Source of the DNA: Pirellulales bacterium
GTDB taxonomy: Bacteria > Planctomycetota > Planctomycetia > Pirellulales > JAEUIK01
Direction of reading: 5' to 3'
DNA: 64,000 bases
Assembly: GCA_019745975.1 (NCBI GenBank)
Contig: JAIESQ010000079.1
Span: 1 to 64,000, forward strand
In this document: one piece after another, positions 39,005-48,355 of the stretch
Layout of the letters: every line of letters starts with the position of its first letter
Position numbering within the stretch: the stretch's first letter is position 1
Program-made: the position numbers and the translations under genes
Notes under the pieces: generated by a model
Seen by the model: the letters and a program-made list of their open reading frames with translations, nothing else
Told to the model about the DNA's origin: nothing
The model's database searches: none

Positions 39005-39042
39005 TCCCCATCGGCTATTGGGGTGATAGCCATAAATGGGGA
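39005..39042. promoter_or_regulatory. Nested inverted repeat upstream of the sensor kinase
   Basis: Outer arms TCCCCAT (39005-39011) and ATGGGGA (39036-39042) enclose inner arms GGCTAT (39013-39018) and ATAGCC (39026-39031) around TGGGGTG. The dyad lies 23-60 bases before ATG 38982, within the leader or promoter of the kinase-regulator-molybdoenzyme set. It could be an operator or an RNA hairpin. The remaining DNA to 39337 shows no gene. Confidence 0.45.
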
Positions 39043-39337
39043 CGTGGCTTCCCCTTTCTAGAGGGGGTTTTCAACCCTGTCAAACGTAGCCCATCCCACC
39101 TGCAGAATCGAATCTTGTGAGACGACGGAACCATCCTCAAAAGGCGTTTGGGGGGGGACCAGTGCTCGACGCGGGGGGAGAAACCGGATAAACCCCACGA
39201 CCGGTGCCGTGTATCGCAGATGGTTGCCGCCTAGAATGTTACGCGCGGTTCAGGGCACGGCTTCACGACGCTTGAATCGGCAAATCGCGGCTCAACGGCG
39301 GCCGTCGGCTGCTGGCCCACAACGGGAGACTCGGTTC

Positions 39338-42300
39338 ATGCGAGCACTTGCTGCAGCCGGAACGCTGGCCTGGCTCGCGGCGGCCAGCGCCGTCACTGCA
39401 GCGCCCGCCCCGGGCGCGAATCGCTTCGTGTACCTCGATGAAAGCGATCCGTTCTACGTTTCGGCAGCCCACGCGAAGCTGACGACGCCACAGTGGGTCG
39501 GCGAACCGAACGTCGAAGCCGTGGTCGTGTTGGCGATCGACGACCTTCGCGATCCGCCGCGCTGGGAAGCCTACCTGCGCCCGATCATCGAGCGGCTCAA
39601 AAAGCTTACGGGGTCGGCGCCGGTGAGCATCATGACCTGCAAGGTCGCGCCAACCGATCCGCAGTTGCAAGCCTGGCTCGCTGAAGGTTTGAGCCTCGAG
39701 TGCCACACGATTGATCATCCGTGCGTGCTCTTGAACAAAGGCAACTTCGCGCGCGCCAAGCAGACGTACGACGACTGCATCGGCTTGCTCTCCTACGTGC
39801 CTGGCAATCGGCCAGTCGCCTTTCGCGTGCCGTGCTGCGACTCGTTGAACGCGGCGAGTCCGCGGTTCTACCGCGAGATCTTCAATCGCACCGCGGCGGC
39901 GGGCAGCCATCTGTCGATCGACAGTTCGGTGTTTCAGCTCTTCACGCCGGCCGATCCCGCGTTGCCGCGCGATCTGGTGCTGGCGGCCGATGGCAGCGAG
40001 CGATTTCGCCGGTACCTGCCCAACCCCGGCTACGTCGCCACCGTCGAGAACTATCCGTACCCCTATCCGATCGGGAGGCTGTGCTGGGAGTTTCCCTGCG
40101 CCGTACCCAGCGACTGGCAGGGGCAGAAGCTCTATCGCCCCGCCAATCCCGAGATCGTCGTCGATATGAAACGTGCCCTCGACGCGGTGGTCGCCAAGCG
40201 CGGGGTGTTCAATCTGGTCTTTCATCCCTACGACTGGATTCGCTCGTCGCAGGTCGTGGAGCTGATCGATCATGCCGTGGCGCGCCACAAGGGGCGCGTC
40301 AAGTTCCTGACGTTTCGCGAGGCACTTGAGCGGCTCAACCGTCATCTGCTCGGTGACGAGGCGCTGCGCGGCGGTGATGGGGGCGACAACGGCGTGCGGC
40401 TGTTGGACCTCAACGGCGACGGTTTTCAGGATGTCGTCATCGGCAACCAGCGTGTTCGTGGCACGCGCGTCTGGGATGCCGAGAAAAAGTCATGGTTGAT
40501 GGGCAATTTCCCCTGCGAGCTGGTCGGTCGCGATGGCGGAGCCGACCGCCGACCGACCGCGCGGTTTGGCATGGTGGGGGAGCCGCCGCGCCCTGTGGTC
40601 TTGGCGGCCGACGACCGCGGCCTGCGCGGCTGGCGGTATGAGGCTAGCAACGAATCGGTCGGTCGCTGGGTCGAGGCGCCCGACCTGACACCCCCTGTCG
40701 ACGGCGCGGAGATCACCGCAACCGAGATCGCGGGATTGCGGCTCGTCGACATCGACGGTGCCGGCGGCTGCGAACTGCTCTTGGCGACACCGACGCGGCA
40801 AGTGGCATTTGCCTGGGAGCCAGGCAGCGCCGACAAACAACGGTCGAAACTCGGCCGTTGGCGACGCTTGGATTTCACGCTGCCGACCGGCGCAATGTTT
40901 GCCGACGACCGCGGACGCGACGCCGGCCTGCGACTCGTTGATCTCGACGACGACCTCGATCTCGACGTGATCTTTTCGAACGAGCGCGAATTCGGCGCCT
41001 ATCTCTTCGCCGATCTCGAGAGTGGTTGGTCGCGCGCCGTGCGGTCAGGGCCGCGCACCCAAGCTGATGCCGTGCCGATGATCGCGCGCGCCGGAACCGA
41101 CAACGGCGCTTGGTTTCACGGTCGCGAACTGATCGTGCAAAACGAAGACACGGATCGCCTGCCCGACGCGATCCAGCGGCTGCCGTTCAACGATTTGCTC
41201 GCGGGCGTGGTCCCCGAACCGAAGAGCCCGACGGCCGCCCAACGTGCCCTCGTGCCGCGGCCCGACATGATCGCCGAACTGGTCGCCGCCGAGCCACTAA
41301 TTGAAGACCCTGTCTCCTTCGATTGGGACACCCAAGGAAGGCTTTGGGTGATCGAGATGCGCGACTACCCCTCCGGCGTTGACGGCCGCCCGGGCGGGCG
41401 AGTTCGCGTGCTCGACGATACCGACGGCGACGGGCGCTACGATCGCAGCAGCATTTTCCTCGACGAGTTGCGCTATCCGACGAGCGTGTTCACGTGGCGC
41501 AAGGGCGCGCTCGTGCTGGCCGCGCCCGATTTGCTCTATGCTGAGGATCGCGACGGCGATGGCCAGGCCGATCACACCGAAGTGCTCTTCACCGGCTTTG
41601 CGCGCGGCAATCCACAGCACCTGGCCAACGGCTTGGTTTGGGGACTCGACAACTGGATCTACGGCGCCAATGGCGACAGCGGAGGCCGTGTCCGCGCCGC
41701 GGCCGGTGGCGAGGAGAATCCGATCGGGGGGCGCGATTTCCGCCTGCGCCCGGCCGACGGCAGCTTCGAGCCAATCGAAGGATTCACGCAGTTCAGCCGG
41801 CCGCGCGACGATTGGGGGAACTGGTTCGGCTGCAGCAACGCCAATCCGTTCTGGCAGTACGTGTTGTCCGACCATTATCTGCGCCGCAATCCGCACGTTG
41901 CTGGGCCCGATAGCCGCGTGGATGTGTCAGACAATCCAGGCGTGGCGCCGGTCTATCCGCTGAGCCGGCTGCTCGAACGGTTCAACGATCCGCACACCGC
42001 CAATCGCTTTACTTCGGCTTGCGGGGCCACGATCTATCGCGACGAGCTGCTTGGCGCGAGCTTCACCGGCAATGTGTTCATCAGCGAGCCAGTTCACAGC
42101 CTGGTGCATCGCGAGATCATGGCGGCCGAAGGCGTGCGCTTCGTAAGTCGTCGAGCGGCCGACGAACAGCGCAGCGAGTTTCTGGCTTCGACCGACAACT
42201 TCTTTCGACCAACCACGATCAAGACCGGGCCCGATGGCGCACTGTGGATCGCCGATATGTATCGCTACGTGATCGAGCACCCGGAATGGATTCCCGCTGA

Positions 42301-44593
42301 AATGCAGGAAAAGCTGGATCTGCGGTCGGGGAGCGACAAAGGGCGAATCTACCGCGTTTACCCGATCGGCGCCGAGCCGCGGCCGATTCCGAAACTCGCC
42401 CAACTCGACACGGCCGGGCTCGTCGCCGCGCTGGAAAGCGCCAACGGCTGGGTGCGCGACAAAGCTCAGCAGCTTCTCGTCGAGTGCGGCGGGCAGGACG
42501 CTGTCGCGGCCCTGGAGACTCTGGTACGAACCGCCCCACGACCGACCGCTCGTCTGCATGCCCTGTGCACGCTCGATGGCTTGGCGGTCGTTTCCGGCGA
42601 GATTCTCACCACGGCGCTAAGCGACTCACACCCGGGCGTGCGCCGGCACGCGGTGCGGATCGCCGAAGCACAAGTCGAGGCTTCTCCCGCCGTGGCCGCG
42701 GCGCTGCTGCGGCTGGTCGAGGATTCGGATCCACTCGTGCAGTTGCAATTGGCGTACTCGCTGGGCCAGTGGACGAGCCCCGCGGCCGGTGAAGCTCTGG
42801 GACGCCTGGCCGTTCTTCACGCCGACGATCCTTGGATCACCGCGGCCGTGTTGAGTTCCGCCCCGCGCAATCTGAACGCCACGGTCGCAGCCGTGCTCTC
42901 GGCCAGCGGCAACTCGCCTCTTCCGGCGGAAATCGCCGCGCAGTTGCTGGCGATCGCCGCCGCGATGGGGCGCGCCGATGCGATCGTCGAGCTTGTGCCA
43001 GCGATCAGCCGCGATAGCGACGGACGCTATGCTCACTGGCAACTGACAGCGCTCGGCGAATTGCTCAACCTGCTCGATCGCAGGAACAAAACGCTCGTGC
43101 AGTTTCGCGACGAGGCCCCGGAACCCTTGCAATCCGCCGTCGGCCAGCTTGCCGGACTGTTTGTCTTTGCTCGTCGCGTGGCAGCCGACGCCGAAGCGGA
43201 GGAATCGCTGAGGCTCGCCGCGCTGGATTTGCTCGGCCGCGGCTTCGACAACCAATCCGAAGATATCGCGATTCTCACGACGTTGCTTGGTCCCCAGGCT
43301 TCGCCCGAATTGCAAGCCGCGGCAATTCGCGCCCTCGGCCGATTGTCGATCGAAGAAGTACCCTCGCGGCTACTGGCCGCCTGGCGGAGCTACAGCCCGT
43401 CCGCCCGTTCCGAAGTGTTGTCGCTTCTCGTGGGTCGCAGCGAGTGGGCTGAGCGCCTGCTGGATGCCATATCGCAGGGAGTGATCGCTCAAGGTGAACT
43501 TGATCTCACCCGGCAGCAGCAGCTCCGAGAACATCGCAATCGCGAATTGCGCCAGCGCGCGATGGAACTGCTGGGACAAGCTTCGTCGGGCAACCGTCAA
43601 GCGGTGGTCGCCCAGTACCAGCCCGCGGCGCAACAACCAGGCGACGCCGCGCGCGGCGCCGAACATTTCAACCGCAAGTGCGCGGTCTGCCACCGCTTTC
43701 GCGACCAAGGGCACGCCGTCGGGCCCGATCTCTCAGCCCTGACCGACAAGTCGCCGGCTGCCTTGCTCCTGGCAATTCTCGATCCCAATCGAGCGGTGGA
43801 GAATAAGTTCGTCAATTACACGGCGGTGACGACCGCAGGCTTGTCGTTCACCGGCTTGCTATCGGCCGAAACCGGCAACAGCGTCGTCTTGCTCGGCCAG
43901 GAAGGTAAACAGCAAACGATTCTCCGCGACGACCTCGAAGCGCTCGAGAGCACCGGCAAGTCGCTCATGCCAGAGGAATTCGAGAAGGACCTCACTCCCA
44001 CCGACATCAACGACGTCATCGCCTACATGCGAGCGGAGGAGGCGCCTCGCAAGGTCTTGGCCGGGAACGAGCCGGCGGTGGTGCGTCCCGAAGCGCTCCG
44101 CGGCTACATTTTCTGCCTGCCGACGAACGCCGAGGTCTACGGGCCGAATCTAGTCATCGAAGAGCCACACGGCAACCTGGGCTGGTGGACCGCTGAGAAC
44201 GATCGCGCCGCTTGGACGCTCGAGGTGCCGCGCGAAACCAACTACACCGTCTTTCTTGATATCGCCTGCGACGAGGCGTCGGCCGGCAACAACTGGCTGT
44301 TGGAGCTTTCTCCGGCCGCGGCCGAAGCGGCCGCGGGCGATGCCGCGGGCAAAACCGACCGCGCCAGCGAATCGCCGCCGGTTGGGGCCGATGCGCCGTC
44401 GACCGACCAAAGACTGACGGGCAAGGTCGAGTCAACGGGCGACTGGAACACCTACCGACGCGTCAAAATCGGCGAGATGCATCTCAAGGCCGGCCGCTTC
44501 CGACTTGGCCTTCGCTCCAACGGTCAACTGGCGGGGCCGCTGTTCGACCTCAAGGGGATCACGTTCATTCCACAAGGACGCTGGATTCCCTAG
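39338..44593 (+). CDS. Giant exported protein: deacetylase-like, FG-GAP, PVC dehydrogenase, HEAT, cytochrome c, C-terminal beta domain
   Basis: A 1751-residue protein from ATG 39338 (GGGAG upstream) with signal peptide MRALAAAGTLAWLAAASAVTA. Region about 45-330 looks like a polysaccharide deacetylase barrel (VVVLAIDDLRDPPRWEAY, ECHTIDHPC, FHPYDWIRSS). About 350-620 has FG-GAP/VCBS-like units (LLDLNGDGFQDVVIG, LVDIDGAGGCELLLA, LVDLDDDLDLDVIFSN). About 640-1050 is the PVC membrane-bound-dehydrogenase propeller (WDTQGRLWVIEMRDYPSGVD). HEAT-like repeats run to about 1430, then a cytochrome c domain with CAVCH near 1447, and a C-terminal beta-sandwich (about 1590-1750). The dehydrogenase-HEAT-cytochrome core is common in planctomycetes; the N-terminal fusion is less usual. 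Probably periplasmic sugar or polymer oxidation. Confidence 0.9.
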   Translation: MRALAAAGTLAWLAAASAVTAAPAPGANRFVYLDESDPFYVSAAHAKLTTPQWVGEPNVEAVVVLAIDDLRDPPRWEAYLRPIIERLKKLTGSAPVSIMTCKVAPTDPQLQAWLAEGLSLECHTIDHPCVLLNKGNFARAKQTYDDCIGLLSYVPGNRPVAFRVPCCDSLNAASPRFYREIFNRTAAAGSHLSIDSSVFQLFTPADPALPRDLVLAADGSERFRRYLPNPGYVATVENYPYPYPIGRLCWEFPCAVPSDWQGQKLYRPANPEIVVDMKRALDAVVAKRGVFNLVFHPYDWIRSSQVVELIDHAVARHKGRVKFLTFREALERLNRHLLGDEALRGGDGGDNGVRLLDLNGDGFQDVVIGNQRVRGTRVWDAEKKSWLMGNFPCELVGRDGGADRRPTARFGMVGEPPRPVVLAADDRGLRGWRYEASNESVGRWVEAPDLTPPVDGAEITATEIAGLRLVDIDGAGGCELLLATPTRQVAFAWEPGSADKQRSKLGRWRRLDFTLPTGAMFADDRGRDAGLRLVDLDDDLDLDVIFSNEREFGAYLFADLESGWSRAVRSGPRTQADAVPMIARAGTDNGAWFHGRELIVQNEDTDRLPDAIQRLPFNDLLAGVVPEPKSPTAAQRALVPRPDMIAELVAAEPLIEDPVSFDWDTQGRLWVIEMRDYPSGVDGRPGGRVRVLDDTDGDGRYDRSSIFLDELRYPTSVFTWRKGALVLAAPDLLYAEDRDGDGQADHTEVLFTGFARGNPQHLANGLVWGLDNWIYGANGDSGGRVRAAAGGEENPIGGRDFRLRPADGSFEPIEGFTQFSRPRDDWGNWFGCSNANPFWQYVLSDHYLRRNPHVAGPDSRVDVSDNPGVAPVYPLSRLLERFNDPHTANRFTSACGATIYRDELLGASFTGNVFISEPVHSLVHREIMAAEGVRFVSRRAADEQRSEFLASTDNFFRPTTIKTGPDGALWIADMYRYVIEHPEWIPAEMQEKLDLRSGSDKGRIYRVYPIGAEPRPIPKLAQLDTAGLVAALESANGWVRDKAQQLLVECGGQDAVAALETLVRTAPRPTARLHALCTLDGLAVVSGEILTTALSDSHPGVRRHAVRIAEAQVEASPAVAAALLRLVEDSDPLVQLQLAYSLGQWTSPAAGEALGRLAVLHADDPWITAAVLSSAPRNLNATVAAVLSASGNSPLPAEIAAQLLAIAAAMGRADAIVELVPAISRDSDGRYAHWQLTALGELLNLLDRRNKTLVQFRDEAPEPLQSAVGQLAGLFVFARRVAADAEAEESLRLAALDLLGRGFDNQSEDIAILTTLLGPQASPELQAAAIRALGRLSIEEVPSRLLAAWRSYSPSARSEVLSLLVGRSEWAERLLDAISQGVIAQGELDLTRQQQLREHRNRELRQRAMELLGQASSGNRQAVVAQYQPAAQQPGDAARGAEHFNRKCAVCHRFRDQGHAVGPDLSALTDKSPAALLLAILDPNRAVENKFVNYTAVTTAGLSFTGLLSAETGNSVVLLGQEGKQQTILRDDLEALESTGKSLMPEEFEKDLTPTDINDVIAYMRAEEAPRKVLAGNEPAVVRPEALRGYIFCLPTNAEVYGPNLVIEEPHGNLGWWTAENDRAAWTLEVPRETNYTVFLDIACDEASAGNNWLLELSPAAAEAAAGDAAGKTDRASESPPVGADAPSTDQRLTGKVESTGDWNTYRRVKIGEMHLKAGRFRLGLRSNGQLAGPLFDLKGITFIPQGRWIP

Positions 44594-44800
44594 TAAGCCG
44601 CTGGTTGATTGCGGGCGAATCGCGCTCGCGTGCGGCAAAACCCGCATACCTGGCGCGTCTGACACGAGAGAGTCCCCAGCCGGGTACAGTTGGCCCACTC
44701 ACGGCCGGGCTTCAAGTACTCTTGGCTTGCCGCCAGCCTTAGCCATCCCGCTACGTGCGCTTGCCGATCTCCCGCCTTGAGTATTCGGAGTTTCAGGACC

Positions 44801-44968
44801 ATGCCCGATTTGGATCTGAATTGCTACGAGCAGATCCTCTCGCGCGCCAGGCAGCTTGAAATGCGCGTGATGGATCTGCAGTCGACCCTTGCGCGGTTGC
44901 GCGACGAATTCGATGCCGCCGTCGCGGAACGCGAAGCGACCACCGACGAACTAACGCTCGATGCCTGA
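44801..44968 (+). CDS. 55-residue coiled-coil small protein
   Basis: ATG 44801 with GGAG about 12 bases upstream. The sequence is largely helical and charged with heptad-like hydrophobics (ILSRARQLEMRVMDLQSTLA, RLRDEFDAAVAEREA). No known family is recognised. It ends four bases before the end of the convergent MocA-like gene. Base composition matches neighbours, so it is probably a real small gene. Confidence 0.55.
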   Translation: MPDLDLNCYEQILSRARQLEMRVMDLQSTLARLRDEFDAAVAEREATTDELTLDA

Positions 44969-44972
44969 AGTG

Positions 44973-45629
44973 CTAGATTCCGCTGCCGCGACGGAGTCGG
45001 GCGTAGTCTTCGGCGGTATCGACATCGTTCAAGATGCCTTCATCGGCAATGTCAACCGCCAGTGTCGGGTGTCGCTCCAACAGGCGGTTAAGTCCTTCAT
45101 CGGTGGCGAGCTTCGCGACCTCCGCCGCCAGGCTCCAGGGAAACAACACCGGGTGTCCGCGACGGCCGCGGCAGTACGGCACGACGAGCGACGGCCGCGG
45201 AATCGCTGCGCCTACCGGCACAACACCCCGGCAACACTCGTGGTACACGGCGATCACGGCATCAATCGCCGTCGCCGGCAACAGCGGCATATCGGCTGGC
45301 GCCACGAGCCAGGCGTCATCTGCCCGCGGCGCGTACTCGGCGCGCACGTATTCCAACCCTGCTGCAATCGACGCTTTCATGTCCGAGGGATCGACTTCGG
45401 GCTGCACTACCGTTGTGCGTTCGCCTCGACAACGCTCGGCCAATGCCACATCGTCGCCACGCACGACGACGACAATCGCGCTGGTCTGGCTGGCACGCCA
45501 GGCCCCCAGCACGTGTTCAACCAACGAGCGACCATCGGCTAAAGGCAACAGCAGCTTAGGATGGCCAATCCGTACCGATCGACCAGCCGCCGGCAGAATC
45601 GCAAAGGTGCGAATTGATCGCGCGTTCAT
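44973..45629 (-). CDS. MobA/MocA-like NTP transferase
   Basis: A 218-residue nucleotidyltransferase of the MobA-like family. The N-terminal signature LPAAGRSVRIGHPKLLLPL gives the NTP-binding loop and Lys. PADMPLL holds the metal-binding Asp, and GRRGHPVLF is the GHP signature of MocA. ATG 45629 is used (45653 would be a weaker start). MocA cytidylates molybdopterin to give the CMP cofactor for xanthine-dehydrogenase-type enzymes. It lies directly downstream of the XdhC-like gene, supporting a molybdenum-cofactor role. No hydroxylase genes are nearby. Confidence 0.85.
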   Translation of the reverse strand: MNARSIRTFAILPAAGRSVRIGHPKLLLPLADGRSLVEHVLGAWRASQTSAIVVVVRGDDVALAERCRGERTTVVQPEVDPSDMKASIAAGLEYVRAEYAPRADDAWLVAPADMPLLPATAIDAVIAVYHECCRGVVPVGAAIPRPSLVVPYCRGRRGHPVLFPWSLAAEVAKLATDEGLNRLLERHPTLAVDIADEGILNDVDTAEDYARLRRGSGI

Positions 45630-45679
45630 CGTCGCGTTTCTTAGCGTCAGCACTCGGAATAATCGCGAACGACGAGAAC

Positions 45680-46774
45680 TTAGTCACACTGGGCGACATC
45701 GACCGCCGCCGGGCGCCCCGGCACTTCCCCATGACGATTACGATGCGCGACCAGCTCGGCGACGATGCTTACGGCGATCTCCGCCACTGTTTGCGAGCCA
45801 ATATCGATCCCTAGCGGTGCGTAAACCCGTGCCAGCGTCTCGGCCGACACGCCCTGGTCGAGCAGGTCGTCGAAGATCAGCTTGATCTTGCGGCGGCTGC
45901 CGATCATTCCGACATAGCGCGCGCCGCGCTCGGCCAGGTGCCTTAGCGCCTCTTCGTCGTGATTGTGTCCCCGGGTGACGATGATCGCATACGTGTCGGG
46001 CGTGATCTCCAAATCGGCGAGCGTGCGCCCAATGGGTCCGCAAATGCGGCGCTCCGCGCTGGGAAACCGCTCGGCCGAAACAAACTCGGCCCGATCGTCG
46101 AGCACCCACACGCGAAAATCCAACTCGCTGGCCCATTTCGCGACCGCCAGACCGACATGACCGCCGCCGACGATCAGTAGCCTGCAGCGCGGCAACTGCG
46201 GCAGCCAGGCGATGCCATGCGCGGCGCGGATGCGCGGCCGATCGTGTAGATCGAGCAAGCCATCGACCACGGCGGCAGGCGCGATTTCTGGTGCGCCGCA
46301 CGAAGCAGCGACCTGCCGGTCGTGCTCGTCGAACAGCCAACAGGCCGGCGCCCGGCATCCCGTCGCAGCATTGGAGTCAAAAACAATCGCCTCTTGGCAG
46401 GTTGCTCCAGCCGAGAGCAATTCGTCAAGTGCCCGAAAATATGCCAACTCGCTCGGCGAGCGCACGGGCTGGACGAGCACGTGCATGCGCCCACCACAAA
46501 TCAGGCCATCGTCCCAGCCGTAGTCGTGATCGAGCGAAAACCGTTCGACGCTGGCTTGCCCCTTGGCCAGTCGCGCCAAGGCCTGGCGTTTGACCTCCGC
46601 CTCGACGCAACCGCCGCCGAGGGTGCCAGCCTGAGAACCATCCGCCAGCACGAGCATGCAGGCACCAGCCTTTTGCGGCGTTGAACCGCGGGTTTCCACG
46701 AGTCGGCAGTAGACGGCCTCGCGCCCACTTTCGACGATTTCAATGAGCTGGCGGACAAGTTCACGCATCGACAT
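45680..46774 (-). CDS. XdhC/CoxI family molybdenum-cofactor insertion protein
   Basis: A 364-residue protein. The N-terminal XdhC/CoxI domain has LVETRGSTPQKAGACMLVL and GTLGGGCVEAEV; the conserved Cys region ICGGRMHVLV follows. The C-terminal Rossmann domain has LLIVGGGHVGLAVAKWA and VTRGHNHDEEAL, and ends with GSRRKIKLIFDDLL. XdhC binds and inserts sulfurated Mo-cofactor into xanthine-dehydrogenase-type enzymes. Fifty bases separate it from the downstream MocA-like gene, so they are likely one operon. Confidence 0.92.
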   Translation of the reverse strand: MSMRELVRQLIEIVESGREAVYCRLVETRGSTPQKAGACMLVLADGSQAGTLGGGCVEAEVKRQALARLAKGQASVERFSLDHDYGWDDGLICGGRMHVLVQPVRSPSELAYFRALDELLSAGATCQEAIVFDSNAATGCRAPACWLFDEHDRQVAASCGAPEIAPAAVVDGLLDLHDRPRIRAAHGIAWLPQLPRCRLLIVGGGHVGLAVAKWASELDFRVWVLDDRAEFVSAERFPSAERRICGPIGRTLADLEITPDTYAIIVTRGHNHDEEALRHLAERGARYVGMIGSRRKIKLIFDDLLDQGVSAETLARVYAPLGIDIGSQTVAEIAVSIVAELVAHRNRHGEVPGRPAAVDVAQCD

Positions 46775-47365
46775 CGGCAGGTTACCGGCTCGCTCGGGAA
46801 TTCGCGGGTACGCACGTTCAGGCTAGTCGATGCCTGGCCGCTCAACAACGGCCCGAACAACGCGTCCGCGGGGGCCTCGTTCCCGTCCGCATCAAGCGCG
46901 GGGGGAATCCAACCCCCACGAATTGCGGGTACCGAGCAATTCCCTTTGGCTCTACAAGCCAATTGGGGGGGGCGGCAACGAAACCGCCTTGCCCCTCCAA
47001 AGGTAATGCTCAACGGGACAGCTCTCTACTGGCGAACGTGATGTTTGCAGCGACCGGTTCGCGGCGGCGCTCGACCCGCGTCTGAGAGGCACGCGCTCTA
47101 AGCGAGCGACGGGACGCTCATCGATGTTTTGGCAAACGTTGCCACGGTGAGAAGTGCGGGCAAAGGCAAGCGGCGGAAAGTCCGACCGCTCAGCCAAACG
47201 CACTATTCGCGATATTCGGATGCCGACTAGCAACCAGGCGGTGCCGCGCCGCCTTCTCGACGCACCTGCGCCCAATCTCGGTACGCGCCCAGTGCATCTG
47301 CACAAAGAGTGTGCGTGCGCGCTTGCCTGGCGCAGCTTCAGGTCCCGGGGCGTCAAGGGCGACGT
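46775..47365. other. Intergenic region between divergent XdhC and methyltransferase genes
   Basis: Nearly 600 bp between divergent genes. It contains G-runs (GCGGGGGGAATCCAACCCCC near 46890-46920, and a run of eight G near 46965). No coding frame, tRNA or convincing promoter is recognised. A remnant of a lost gene is possible but unsupported. Confidence 0.45.
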
Positions 47366-48115
47366 ATGACCCCAGTGACGACGCATGCGTACAACCACGT
47401 CGAGTTCACCGAACTTATCCAGGCGCTGGGATCAGCTTCGCCGCGGCGGTTGCGACGCTATCGTTGGCGCGCTCGATTGTGCCCGTTTGATCGTCTCTTG
47501 GAAAGTGTGCCCATTGAAGCTTCGATGTTGGATATCGGTTGCGGCGACGGACTCCTGCTGGGTTTGCTCGCTACCCGCAGCCATCGCTTCCAGGGCGTTG
47601 GGTTGGAACAATCGGCACAACGAGTGGCGCAGGCCAACGCCATGGCCGAGAGTCTACTCGGCGAAGCGAACAACGCCCGACTACGCTTTGTCCAGGCCGA
47701 CGTTCCCCAGGACTTGCCGCCTGGGCAATTCGATGTCGTGTCCTTGATCGACGTGCTCCATCACGTGCCACCAAAACAACAGTCGCGGATCCTTGCCCAG
47801 GCCTGCGCGGCGGTTCGCCCTGGCGGCCAATTAATCTACAAGGACATGTGCATACGACCCCGTTGGCGCAGTTGGGCCAACAGGTTGCACGACCTGGTGC
47901 TGTCCCGCCAGTGGATCCGGTACTTCCCCGTCGATAGGGTCGAGCGGTTGGCGAACCGTTGCGGACTTGCCCTGACCGCCACGGCGCGGATCGATCGATA
48001 CTGGTACGGGCATGAGCTGAGGGTGTTCGTCAAACGCGCCAGCTCCGAGCTCCCACTGCCTGCACGATCAGACCGCGGCACGAGCGCCCAGGCCGAAGTC
48101 GCGACCTCGCGGTGA
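47366..48115 (+). CDS. Class I SAM-dependent methyltransferase
   Basis: A 249-residue protein starting at ATG 47366. SAM motif I is MLDIGCGDGLLLGLLAT (about 54-70), with VGLEQSA as motif II region, RFVQADVPQDLPPGQFDVVS as the motif III-IV area, and LIDVLHHVPPK following. The C-terminus has RYFPVDRVERLANRCGLAL, common in lipid or sugar methyltransferases. It lies upstream of the GT2/rfbF/rfbG genes, so a role in modifying a surface glycan or lipid is plausible. Substrate unknown. Confidence 0.88.
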   Translation: MTPVTTHAYNHVEFTELIQALGSASPRRLRRYRWRARLCPFDRLLESVPIEASMLDIGCGDGLLLGLLATRSHRFQGVGLEQSAQRVAQANAMAESLLGEANNARLRFVQADVPQDLPPGQFDVVSLIDVLHHVPPKQQSRILAQACAAVRPGGQLIYKDMCIRPRWRSWANRLHDLVLSRQWIRYFPVDRVERLANRCGLALTATARIDRYWYGHELRVFVKRASSELPLPARSDRGTSAQAEVATSR

Positions 48116-48355
48116 CGCTTCATTCGCCCGCCCACGAAACATCTCGAAGGCGATCCGCATACCGCGCGTGCGATTCAGTGAACCCTTTGGCAGCACACGG
48201 CTTGCCGCCTCGCGACCCGTTCTGCCTGTGAGTACAATCGCAAGTTGCAGGCTTGGCAGCGGTGCCTAGCTTCGCGGCGAATGGCCACGGCCTTTTTCAG
48301 CTAGCCTCGGCGATCCCGCGGGAACTCACTAGCCAGACGCAGCGAGTTAGACTCG

